A stretch of DNA of 50,558 nucleotides, taken from positions 1 to 50,558 of the forward strand of contig JALFUO010000033.1 of NCBI GenBank assembly GCA_022784065.1. Reading direction: 5' to 3'. Of the stretch, positions 1 to 7,074 are shown piece by piece; positions within the stretch are counted from its first letter, which is position 1, and each line of letters starts with the position of its first letter. The notes beneath the pieces are model-generated. The model was not told the DNA's origin. It ran no database searches and saw only the letters and a list, made by a program, of their open reading frames with translations. Position numbers and translations under genes: made by a program. The DNA is from Bacteroidales bacterium. GTDB lineage: Bacteria > Bacteroidota > Bacteroidia > Bacteroidales > Bacteroidaceae.

Positions 1-92
1 GCAAAAATTTTTCTGGTTTTTTTTAAAACCGCCCCTACTCGTGAGACCTGAAGTTTGAAACTTTCAACCAACAGATTATAACAAGAAAAGGG
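1..92. other. Window edge, no gene seen
   Basis: Short AT-rich stretch downstream of the beta-helix gene. It holds a small palindrome around 51-63 (AAGTTT-G-AAACTT) and A/T runs that could be part of a terminator or the leader of a gene outside the window. No start codon with a usable reading frame is visible. Confidence 0.5.
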
Positions 93-1073
93 TTATTGTG
101 CAGCACTCACTTCAATGTTCACACTCAGTTTGCCGTCTGCCGTCGTTTTAGGAGCCACTTCCATTTTGGTGATTTGCGGATAAGTGGGCGTAAGACTGAA
201 AGGCATCGGACCGCCATATATGCCTACTTGTGTCCCATCTGTGCCTATATACAAAGCCTTGGCTTCGTCTGTAAGGTCTTTGGTATAGTCAGAATCTACA
301 AATACAGAATAATCTGGTACAACTTTATTATTAACGCAAGATAAAGCATTAGTAAAAGGATTCTTATTGCTAATAAGCAAACTATTGGTCGCGGATGATG
401 AAGAAGGATATGATGGGTTATTGTCGTTAAAACTTATTAAAACACTATTGAGGACGTTGCAACAATACATATTACTTATATATTCAGGCTTTATAAGGCA
501 ATTTATAAAAGTACTTTTGGGTGGTGTAGAGCTTGAATAAGGGCCATAACATAATATTTGACTGTTTAAAAACTGCATTGAAGAGAACTCTCCCCAATGG
601 GTGCGAAAGTTCATATCATCAACAACACAATTAACAAAAACCCCATTATTTATCACAGGGTTCTTATTATCAGGTTGAAATGCACTTATTCGACAATTCA
701 AAAAATAAGCATCTTTCAAAGTATCTACTACTGTAATTGTATTGGCTATACGAACACCCTCTAAAGTTAACCTTTGTGAGGTCGTTGAGGAGATGTTTAT
801 ATTAAAATCATTTACTATTATAGTCGGTTCTTCCACATCTGCACCGGCCCCTCTTATAGTAAGTGCTTTATATATAGTACCAGCTTGGAAAGCGCCGCCT
901 GATAGATTGATAACATCACCATGTACTGCTTTCCACATTGCCTCTCGGTACGCATCTGCTCCATAAAACATAGAAACTTCATCACCGTGGGTCAAGGTTG
1001 CCACCAAGTTTTGCTGTGCAAAGCTTACTGTTGCGCATACGAGCGCGAAAAGAGAAAGTACAAGCCTTTTCAT
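93..1073 (-). CDS. Secreted right-handed beta-helix-like protein, function unknown
   Basis: A 326-residue exported protein. The start is the ATG at 1073, because it begins a clear signal peptide (MKRLVLSLFALVCATVSFAQ, cleavage near AQ|Q); the frame is open further upstream but that extension is basic and lies inside a hairpin. After the signal there is a region with short repeated strands and cysteines (FLNCRI, FVNCVV, FINCLI) typical of parallel beta-helix proteins. The C-terminus, with IYGGPMPFSLTP and KMEVAPKTTADGKL, resembles a family that recurs in Prevotella and Bacteroides genomes; that is recall, not a search. The likely location is periplasm or cell surface. The central part is more AT-rich than neighbouring genes, which may mean a different origin. 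No catalytic residues are recognised. The preceding leader is unusually long and structured. Confidence 0.7.
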   Translation of the reverse strand: MKRLVLSLFALVCATVSFAQQNLVATLTHGDEVSMFYGADAYREAMWKAVHGDVINLSGGAFQAGTIYKALTIRGAGADVEEPTIIVNDFNINISSTTSQRLTLEGVRIANTITVVDTLKDAYFLNCRISAFQPDNKNPVINNGVFVNCVVDDMNFRTHWGEFSSMQFLNSQILCYGPYSSSTPPKSTFINCLIKPEYISNMYCCNVLNSVLISFNDNNPSYPSSSSATNSLLISNKNPFTNALSCVNNKVVPDYSVFVDSDYTKDLTDEAKALYIGTDGTQVGIYGGPMPFSLTPTYPQITKMEVAPKTTADGKLSVNIEVSAAQ

Positions 1074-1390
1074 GATAAATAAAAAAATGGGCGGAGCTGT
1101 TCTGTGAACTTTTCCGCCAAACGGGCTCCGCCAAGAGCCTTTACTATAGAAAAGCACGAACAGTTCACGCCCATATTGGACGTGAACCTTCGTCGCCTGC
1201 TCTCATTTGTTCTGAATTTGGCGGATTCGTTCGGCGAGAAACAAGGACAAAGTCCAAGTAGTTATGTATTGGCCTCAATACTATTTATCATGAGGCCGAT
1301 GCAGCTTTAAGCCACACAAAACAAGTTTCGCAGGGTTAATAAATTGGGTTGATTAAAATAAGATTAATTGGTTAATGAATTTAAGATTTA
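1074..1390 (-). promoter_or_regulatory. Long structured 5' leader with terminator-like hairpin before the start codon
   Basis: Between the promoter at 1397-1428 and the start at 1073 lie about 317 nt without a convincing gene. Read on the minus strand, three hairpins are visible: 1271-1277 with 1291-1297 (GGCCTCA/TGAGGCC); 1163-1172 with 1178-1187 (GTTCACGTCC/GGGCGTGAAC, one G-U pair); and 1125-1132 with 1090-1097 (GGCGGAGC/GCTCCGCC). The last is followed by a run of seven T and then, within about 15 nt, by the ATG. Part of the last stem (GAACAG plus CGCCC) can instead pair with the middle hairpin (GGGCG, CTGTTC), so exclusive folds are possible. This could be an attenuator or a free small RNA. 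It matched no riboswitch core I know. Confidence 0.45.
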
Positions 1391-1396
1391 TCGTTG

Positions 1397-1428
1397 CAAA
1401 AATAAGCCTTTCTTATATGGAAAGCAAA
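1397..1428 (-). promoter_or_regulatory. Bacteroidota-type promoter for the beta-helix gene leader
   Basis: On the minus strand there is TTTG at 1428-1425, a 20-nt spacer, then TATTTTTG at 1404-1397. This fits the Bacteroidota consensus (TTTG/TTG, about 19-21 nt, TAnnTTTG). Transcription would begin near 1390 and run into the structured leader. Confidence 0.55.
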
Positions 1429-1512
1429 TAATTGTGCAAAAAGTTCAGGAAAAGTATTGGTGCCACACATAATTGCAAACGTAATCGCACCGATGCTTTT
1501 CGCTTAATTATT

Positions 1513-2412
1513 TTATCTTATCATGCGCTCGCAAAAATCGATAACGGCGTCGGGGCGGGCGGCATCGAGCCAATGAATGGCGGGGTCTTTAGCAAACCAC
1601 GTGATTTGCTTCTTGGCATAGACGCGGGTGTTCTTGGCTATGCGGGCAAGGGCGAAATCGAGGGGCCAAGTGCCATCGAGCACTTGGAATAGTTCTTTGT
1701 AGCCCACGGTGTTCAAGGCATTGCAATGGCGGTAGGGCATGACGCGGCGCACCTCGTCGAGCCACCCTTGCTCCATCATCTGCCCCACGCGGGCGTTGAT
1801 GCGGGCAAAAAGTTCAGGGCGCGGACGCTGCAAGCCGATCTTGACGATGCGGAAGGGACGCTCGCGCACCTCGCCGCGCCGGAAACTGCTGAACGGTTTG
1901 CCGGACTGGTAGATAACCTCCAAGGCGTGTATGATGCGCCGATAGTTGCGGCGGTCGCACTGGGCGTAATATTCTGGGTCGGCCAAGCGCAACTCGGCGA
2001 GCAAGGGTTCAAGCCCTTCCTGCTCATAACGGGTGCGCATCATGGTGCGCGTCTCTTCGGAAATGGTGGGAATATCGTCAATGCCGTTGCACACAGCATC
2101 GATGTACATCATCGAACCGCCCGACATCACCACAACGTCGCGCTCGGCAAAGAGACGGGGCAGCAACGCCATGACCTCTGCCTCGTAACGCGCGGCACTG
2201 TAATAGTCGTCGAGGGCGAGCGTACCCACGAAATAGTGGGGCACGCGCGCCTGCTCCTCCGCCGTGGGGGCGGCGGTGCCGATGGGAATGTCGCGGTAGA
2301 TTTGGCGCGAGTCGGCGTTGAGAATGGGCGCGTGGAAATGCTCGGCGACTTGCAGGGCGGCGGCAGTCTTGCCGGAGGCGGTGGGACCGGTTAGGACGAT
2401 GAGGGTGGGCAT
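1513..2412 (-). CDS. miaA: tRNA dimethylallyltransferase MiaA
   Basis: A 299-residue cytoplasmic enzyme that transfers a dimethylallyl group to N6 of A37 in tRNAs reading UNN codons, the first step to ms2i6A. The P-loop GPTASGKT is at residues 9-16. The family signature NADSRQIYRDIPIGTAAPT follows at about 31-49 and GGSMMYID at about 97-104. The C-terminal KKQITWFAKDPAIHWLDA is the usual MiaA ending. Length is normal (about 300). The ATG is used as start. It lies 126 nt after the lipid A operon's last gene, with a terminator between, so it is probably transcribed separately. A 9-bp-period CCGGA repeat occupies its leader 12 bp before the start codon. Confidence 0.95.
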   Translation of the reverse strand: MPTLIVLTGPTASGKTAAALQVAEHFHAPILNADSRQIYRDIPIGTAAPTAEEQARVPHYFVGTLALDDYYSAARYEAEVMALLPRLFAERDVVVMSGGSMMYIDAVCNGIDDIPTISEETRTMMRTRYEQEGLEPLLAELRLADPEYYAQCDRRNYRRIIHALEVIYQSGKPFSSFRRGEVRERPFRIVKIGLQRPRPELFARINARVGQMMEQGWLDEVRRVMPYRHCNALNTVGYKELFQVLDGTWPLDFALARIAKNTRVYAKKQITWFAKDPAIHWLDAARPDAVIDFCERMIR

Positions 2413-2423
2413 GGGGAAAAATT

Positions 2424-2468
2424 TGGCCGGAAATTCCGGATATGCCGAATGAGCCGGATTATCCGGGA
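2424..2468. repeat. 9-bp-period CCGGA repeat array in the miaA leader
   Basis: Five adjoining 9-bp units around a (C)CGGA/CCGAA core (2424, 2433, 2442, 2451, 2460). A related six-unit array lies at 32006-32059 before tadA. Each unit is three codons long, so frames stay open across it, but no gene is supported. Confidence 0.7.
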
Positions 2469-2480
2469 GGGGCGGCTTAT

Positions 2481-2513
2481 AAAAAGCCGCACACTCGGAC
2501 AGGGGTGTGCGGC
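2481..2513 (-). terminator. Rho-independent terminator of the lpx operon
   Basis: Perfect 9-bp stem GCCGCACAC (2486-2494) / GTGTGCGGC (2505-2513) with a 10-nt loop. On the minus strand the stem is followed by TTTTTAT. It lies 26 nt past the stop of the gene at 2539-3105. Confidence 0.85.
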
Positions 2514-2538
2514 GTGCTTGCTGTTGTCAATGGAGAGA

Positions 2539-3105
2539 TTAGTAAGGCTGGCCTTCGCTGAACTCAAACCCCTCAGGGTCGAAGTCTTCGCTGTCGAAAG
2601 AGGCATCGCCGTAGAAATTCGTATCATCGAAATCGTCATCGGCCGTTGATGTGCCTTTCTTCGCCGTTGCAGGAGCTTCAAGGTCGAGGTCGAGCTCTTC
2701 AATCTGCTTGGGCGCGTCGCCCTTGCTGCGCGTGATGACGGGTTCGTCGAGGTGCTGGCCAGGGATTTCTTCTTTCACGTCAAGATAGAAGCAGCGGTCG
2801 GCAAAGGGGTCGAACACGTATTCCAGGCGCTGCTCCTCACCTTCGATGAGTTCGGAGAGGCGGGTGTCGGCCATGACGTAAATATCTTCGTCCACGCTGC
2901 CTGCGCCCATATCCTCGCGCGTCACCTGCTCGTGGCGCTCCCACTCTTCGTTGCAGAGGTAGAACGACGTCATTTGGTCGTCGGGATAGTTGCAGGACTT
3001 GAGTATCGCACGACTGAGGTCGAGGAACGTTGCATCGCTGTCAATCTGTATTTCGCGGACGAAACCGTCCACTTCGTCGGAGATGAATTTTATGCGGTAG
3101 AGCAT
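2539..3105 (-). CDS. pRiA4b ORF-3-like (IS1096 passenger TnpR-type) protein with acidic tail
   Basis: A 188-residue cytoplasmic protein. The N-terminal about 120 residues (YRIKFISDEVDGFVREIQI, then FYLCNEEWERHEQVT, LEYVFDPF) match the small alpha/beta fold known as the plasmid pRiA4b ORF-3-like family, whose function is unknown. The C-terminal about 70 residues are strongly acidic and probably disordered (DDDFDD, DSEDFDPEGFEF). Despite the family name there is no recombinase motif. It begins 8 nt after the lpxA stop and is followed by a terminator, so it is the last gene of the lipid A operon. I recall the same gene at this place in other Bacteroidales, which would suggest a conserved link, but that is unverified. 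Confidence 0.75.
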   Translation of the reverse strand: MLYRIKFISDEVDGFVREIQIDSDATFLDLSRAILKSCNYPDDQMTSFYLCNEEWERHEQVTREDMGAGSVDEDIYVMADTRLSELIEGEEQRLEYVFDPFADRCFYLDVKEEIPGQHLDEPVITRSKGDAPKQIEELDLDLEAPATAKKGTSTADDDFDDTNFYGDASFDSEDFDPEGFEFSEGQPY

Positions 3106-3113
3106 CTATTATT

Positions 3114-3896
3114 TTAAGATAAAGGTTTGATAATGCCGCGCTTTGAAGCGGCGATAAAGTCGAGAATATACTGCACCTCGGGTGTCATGGGCACTTCGTC
3201 GCGCACCTGTTGCAGGCATTCTTCGCGCAGTTTGCCGCGCTGGAAAATGATGCGGTAGACGTTGTGGATATTTTCGATTTGCTCGTTTGTGAAACCACGG
3301 CGACGCAGGCCTACAATGTTCAGACCACAATAGGCCACCGGCTCGCGGGCCGCCATCGTGTAAGGCGGAATGTCCTGACCCGTGCGCGTGCCGCCGCCCA
3401 CCATGACGTAGCTGCCGATGCGGCAGAACTGGTGGATAAGCACAGAGGCGCTGATGATGGCAAAGTCGTCGATTTCCACTTCGCCGGCAATCTTCGTAGC
3501 GTTGCCCACGATGCAGCCGTTGCCCATAATCACGTCGTGCGCCACGTGCATGCCCTCCATGAGGAGGTTGTTGGAGCCGACCACGGTTTTGCCTTTGGCG
3601 GCCGTGCCGCGGTTGATCGTGACGTTTTCGCGAATGGTATTGTTATCGCCGATTTCAGCGGTAGTTTCTTCTCCCTTAAATTTCAGGTCCTGCGGAATAG
3701 CACCGATCACTGCGCCGGGGAACACAAGGTTGCCGTTGCCCATGCGCGTGCCGCTCAGGAGGGTTACGCTGTTCATGAGGCGGTTGCCTGTGCCAATCAC
3801 GACGTTTTTGTCGATGTAGCAGAATGGTCCGATTTCACAGCCCTCGCCGATAACGGCTTCGGGGTGTACGTATGCCATTGGGCTAATGTTGCTCAT
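3114..3896 (-). CDS. lpxA: Acyl-ACP--UDP-N-acetylglucosamine O-acyltransferase LpxA
   Basis: A 260-residue cytoplasmic enzyme that moves a 3-hydroxyacyl chain from ACP to O3 of UDP-GlcNAc, the first lipid A step. Hexapeptide repeats of a left-handed beta-helix fill about residues 10-190 (HPEAVIGEGCEIGPFCYID and similar). The catalytic histidine region HVAHDVIMGNGCIVGN is at about 118-133, and the C-terminal helical part is present. Length is typical. The start ATG at 3896 is 20 nt after the lpxC-fabZ stop, consistent with co-transcription. Product recognition is secure. Confidence 0.96.
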   Translation of the reverse strand: MSNISPMAYVHPEAVIGEGCEIGPFCYIDKNVVIGTGNRLMNSVTLLSGTRMGNGNLVFPGAVIGAIPQDLKFKGEETTAEIGDNNTIRENVTINRGTAAKGKTVVGSNNLLMEGMHVAHDVIMGNGCIVGNATKIAGEVEIDDFAIISASVLIHQFCRIGSYVMVGGGTRTGQDIPPYTMAAREPVAYCGLNIVGLRRRGFTNEQIENIHNVYRIIFQRGKLREECLQQVRDEVPMTPEVQYILDFIAASKRGIIKPLS

Positions 3897-3916
3897 AACG
3901 GTGTGCTATAATAGAT

Positions 3917-5302
3917 TTATTTATTCTTGACGATTTGCGCGGTGAAGGTGGCTTCCATCACGATGGTCTCGCCCACGAAGGCGAAGCCATGCATGGAGGA
4001 GATGCCGTGGCGTATGGGCGCTAAGAGTTCCACCTTGAAGAGGAGGGTGTCGCCGGGAACCACCTTTTTGCGGAACTTCACGTTGTCGATACGCAAGAAA
4101 TAGGTGCTCCAACGCTCCGGCTCTTCCACGGAGTTGAGCACGAGCAGGCCGCCGGCCTGCGCCATGGCCTCTATTTGCAGCACGCCGGGCATGACGGGCT
4201 CGCCGGGGAAGTGGCCTTGGAAGAACTCCTCGTTGCCCGTGACGTTCTTGACCGCCACGATATAGTTGGAACCTACCTCTATCACCTTGTCTACCAGTTG
4301 CATGGGGTAGCGGTGAGGCAACAGCTCGCGTATGCGGTTCACGTCCATCAGCGGTTCTTCGCACGGGTCGTAGTTGGGGGCCTGGATTTCATGCTTGCGA
4401 ATTTCGCGGCGCATCTGACGGGCGAACTTATTATTTATGGTATGTCCCGGTCGGGTGGCAATGATGCGTCCCTTGATGGGGCGGCCTATGAGCGCCATGT
4501 CGCCGATGATGTCGAGCAACTTATGGCGTGCCGGCTCGTTCTGCCATACGAGGGGCTGGTCGTTGAGGTAACCGAGTTTCGTGGCATCTTTGTGCTCCAC
4601 GTGCATGTGGTCGGCGAGCTGGTCGAGGCTTTCTTGCGAAATCTGCCTTTCGTAGATAACAATGGCATTGTCGAGGTCGCCGCCCTTGATCAGCCCGGCC
4701 TTGAGCAGCGGCTCAATCTCGCGCACGAAGACGAAGGTGCGGGCATTGGCAATTTCATCGGCGAAGTCCTCCATATTGTCGAGCGTGGCGAACTGGCTGT
4801 TGATGAACTGCGAGTCGAAAGAGATCATCGCCGTGATGGAGAACTGCTCATCGGGGAGAATGATGATGGACGAGCCGGTTTCTTCGTCGCGGAACTCGAT
4901 TTTTTTCTTGATGACGTAGAAATCCTTGGGGGCATTCTGCACCACGATGCCTACGCGGCGGATATTCTCAACATACAGCTTGGCACTGCCGTCGAGAATG
5001 GGAAATTCCGGGCCGTTCACCTGTATGAGGCAGTTGTCGATGCCCATGGCATAGAGGGCGGCCATACCATGCTCAATGGTGCTGCAACGCGCCTCGCCGC
5101 GCGCCACGACTGTGCCGCGCGAGGTATCTATCACGTTTTCGGCGATGGCCTCAATGATGGGTTCGCCTTCCAAGTCAATGCGTTGTATCTTATATCCGTG
5201 GTTTTCGGGGGCGGGGTTGAAGGTAACGGTGAGGCTCAGACCTGTGTGCAAGCCTTTTCCGAAAAGGGAGAAACTCCCGCCCAGTGTTTTTTGTTTGGAC
5301 AT
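3917..5302 (-). CDS. lpxC/fabZ: Bifunctional LpxC deacetylase / FabZ 3-hydroxyacyl-ACP dehydratase
   Basis: A 461-residue fusion. Residues 1 to about 305 are LpxC, the zinc UDP-3-O-acyl-GlcNAc deacetylase that commits to lipid A; the zinc ligands lie in TIEHGMAAL (about 75-83) and [12 protein letters not shown] (about 260-271). Residues from about 315 are FabZ, with [17 protein letters not shown] and the hot-dog catalytic helix [20 protein letters not shown]. FabZ competes for the same hydroxyacyl-ACP pool, so the fusion couples lipid A and fatty acid synthesis. This fusion is a normal Bacteroidota trait. It lies between lpxD (44 nt) and lpxA (20 nt) in the operon. Confidence 0.97.
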   Translation of the reverse strand: MSKQKTLGGSFSLFGKGLHTGLSLTVTFNPAPENHGYKIQRIDLEGEPIIEAIAENVIDTSRGTVVARGEARCSTIEHGMAALYAMGIDNCLIQVNGPEFPILDGSAKLYVENIRRVGIVVQNAPKDFYVIKKKIEFRDEETGSSIIILPDEQFSITAMISFDSQFINSQFATLDNMEDFADEIANARTFVFVREIEPLLKAGLIKGGDLDNAIVIYERQISQESLDQLADHMHVEHKDATKLGYLNDQPLVWQNEPARHKLLDIIGDMALIGRPIKGRIIATRPGHTINNKFARQMRREIRKHEIQAPNYDPCEEPLMDVNRIRELLPHRYPMQLVDKVIEVGSNYIVAVKNVTGNEEFFQGHFPGEPVMPGVLQIEAMAQAGGLLVLNSVEEPERWSTYFLRIDNVKFRKKVVPGDTLLFKVELLAPIRHGISSMHGFAFVGETIVMEATFTAQIVKNK

Positions 5303-5346
5303 ATTTTGGGGTTGGTTTAGAGACGAGGTTGTTATAATATATTGTG

Positions 5347-6393
5347 TCAGATCTTTCCGAGCTGTTTTTTGAGTTCTTCCACCTCTGCCTGCAACTGGCG
5401 CAGTTCAAGCGCCATGTCGGGCAGTCGCTTAAAGGCAGCGGAGCTGCGGGCGAAGTTGCGGAAGTCGATGGCAGGCGAGCCTTGAATGGTGGCGCCTGGT
5501 TTCTTGACCGTGCCGGCAATGCCTGCCTGCGCGCCGCACTGCGTTTTGTCGGCTATGCGGATATGTCCCGCTACGCCAACTTGTCCGCCAAACATACACC
5601 AACTGCCTATCTTGGCAGAACCGGCCACGCCGACCTGGGCCGACATCACGGTATTCTCGCCCACTTCGCAGTTGTGGGCAATCTGCACAAGGTTGTCAAG
5701 CTTCACGCCCCGGCGCACATAAGTGCTGCCCATCGTGGAGCGGTCAATGCAAGTGTTTGCACCGATTTCCACGTCGTCCTCAATGGTTACGATGCCGATT
5801 TGAGGGATTTTTTCATAACCGTTTGGCGTGGGGGCAAAGCCAAAGCCGTCGGCACCGATTACCGCGCCGGAGTGGAGCGTCACGCGGTTGCCGAGCTGGC
5901 AGCCGTGGTAAACCGAGGCGTGGGGGTAAATCATGCAATCTTCGCCAAGACTCGCACCCTTCTCGATGACTGCACCGGAATAGATTTGGCAACCTTTGCC
6001 AACGGTGACATTATCGCCGATATAGGCAAACGGGCCCACGTAGCAGTCTTCGCCCACCGTGGCAGTCGGCGAAATGCAAGCAAGCGGGTGAATGCCCGTG
6101 CGCTTGCCTTGCGCTTGCTGATAAAGGGAAAGAAGCCTTGCGATGCACTCGTAGGCATTGTCCACGCGTATCAGCGTCGCCTTCACCTCTTTCTCTGGCA
6201 CGAAGTCGCGGTTGACGAGCACGATGCTCGATTTAGTGTCATATATATAGTGCGCATAGTGCATGTTGGCAAGGAATGACAACGCGCCGTGCACGCCTTC
6301 TTCGATTTTAGCAAATGTGCTGACAACGGCGTTCTCGTCGCCGATGATTTCTCCACCTAAATAAGTTGCTATTTGTTTGGCTGTAAACTCCAT
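5347..6393 (-). CDS. lpxD: UDP-3-O-acylglucosamine N-acyltransferase LpxD
   Basis: A 348-residue cytoplasmic enzyme that adds the second hydroxyacyl chain to UDP-3-O-acyl-glucosamine. The start is set at the ATG at 6393 ([14 protein letters not shown]), where LpxD homology begins; an upstream in-frame start at 6423 would add ten residues with no family match. The N-terminal uridine-binding domain is about 1-100. Hexapeptide repeats run about 100-300, including GADGFGFAP and the catalytic-histidine region [12 protein letters not shown]. The C-terminus is a short coiled coil ([18 protein letters not shown]). It is first in the lpx operon. A near-consensus -7 box (GATATTTG on the minus strand) sits at 6428-6421. 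Confidence 0.95.
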   Translation of the reverse strand: MEFTAKQIATYLGGEIIGDENAVVSTFAKIEEGVHGALSFLANMHYAHYIYDTKSSIVLVNRDFVPEKEVKATLIRVDNAYECIARLLSLYQQAQGKRTGIHPLACISPTATVGEDCYVGPFAYIGDNVTVGKGCQIYSGAVIEKGASLGEDCMIYPHASVYHGCQLGNRVTLHSGAVIGADGFGFAPTPNGYEKIPQIGIVTIEDDVEIGANTCIDRSTMGSTYVRRGVKLDNLVQIAHNCEVGENTVMSAQVGVAGSAKIGSWCMFGGQVGVAGHIRIADKTQCGAQAGIAGTVKKPGATIQGSPAIDFRNFARSSAAFKRLPDMALELRQLQAEVEELKKQLGKI

Positions 6394-6816
6394 AATCGGT
6401 TTCAGATATTCTTTGATACGCAAATATCGTAAAAATTATTGGAACTTAACATATAGAAACGCGTTTTTTTATCTTGCCTTCTTTTGGAAAAACAAACCGT
6501 GGAATAACAATTTGAAAGCAATTTCGCGTAATTACGGAATGAAGAATAGGATTAAGAATGTAATTACGCGCAGTTAGAAACAATTTTGCAACAAATAGGA
6601 TGATTTTGCCCTACCGAAATTTTATTTTGCAAGTAGGTGGGCGATATACACTGAACCGATTTACACTCGCGATAATGCGGGAATATAAAAGACCTCCTCT
6701 CCTTTCGTATATATGAAATATGGGAGGGGCAAGCATCAAGGAGATAATTTATAGTAGTCCAAAGCAAATTCTTCCTATCTGCTTGGAAGTTTTCACGATC
6801 CTATAAGATATTTTTT
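6394..6816. other. Intergenic region upstream of lpxD, no gene supported
   Basis: AT-rich stretch between the lpxD start and the repeat array. Short open frames occur (for example 6564-6767 minus, 67 codons) but have no recognisable product or leader. Apart from the weak lpxD -7 box at 6421-6428, no structure was seen. Confidence 0.5.
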
Positions 6817-6817
6817 G

Positions 6818-6896
6818 TTACAAAGTTTGTAACGCATATTACAAAGTTTGTAACGTATGTTAGAAAGTTTGTAACGCGCATTACAAAGTTTGTAAT
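6818..6896. repeat. Four 15-bp palindromes at 21-bp period (array 1)
   Basis: The unit TTACAAAGTTTGTAA, a palindrome about a central G, starts at 6818, 6839, 6860 and 6881. The third copy has one change (TTAGAAAG...). The 21-bp period is two helical turns and also seven codons. Degenerate further units seem to continue in phase to about 6970. A sister array is at 25890-26030. Confidence 0.9.
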
Positions 6897-6916
6897 AAAA
6901 ACTTTCTGGCAGACAG

Positions 6917-6957
6917 GAAAAAATATCAAGGAGAAAGAAAAAATTTGCTCCTTGATA
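6917..6957 (-). terminator. Second terminator-like hairpin beyond the Sus operon
   Basis: Perfect 10-bp stem TATCAAGGAG (6924-6933) / CTCCTTGATA (6948-6957) with a 14-nt loop. On the minus strand a T6 run follows. It lies between array 1 and the main operon terminator and could be a backup terminator. Confidence 0.6.
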
Positions 6958-7002
6958 GTGAAAATTGTAAGATAAGGAATTGCGGCTGAATGCAGGGAAG
7001 GC

Positions 7003-7036
7003 AAAAAAAGAGGCAGCAACGCGCGGTTGCTGCCTC
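7003..7036 (-). terminator. Rho-independent terminator of the FAS1/SusCD operon
   Basis: Perfect 11-bp stem GAGGCAGCAAC (7010-7020) / GTTGCTGCCTC (7026-7036), 5-nt loop, followed on the minus strand by T7. It begins 38 nt past the SusD stop codon. Confidence 0.9.
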
Positions 7037-7074
7037 AGAAAGAAGAAGGGAGTATAAAGTGCTAACTTTATTGC

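Noticed and set aside
1074-1157. N-terminal extension of the beta-helix protein to 1157
   Set aside because: A good signal peptide starts at 1073; the extension is translated hairpin sequence.
1104-1310. 68-codon plus-strand frame within the leader of the beta-helix gene
   Set aside because: It overlaps the predicted RNA hairpins, has no promoter on that strand and no family match that I can support.
6818-6896. Possible CRISPR array
   Set aside because: Spacers are only 6 nt and nearly the same; no cas genes are in the window.
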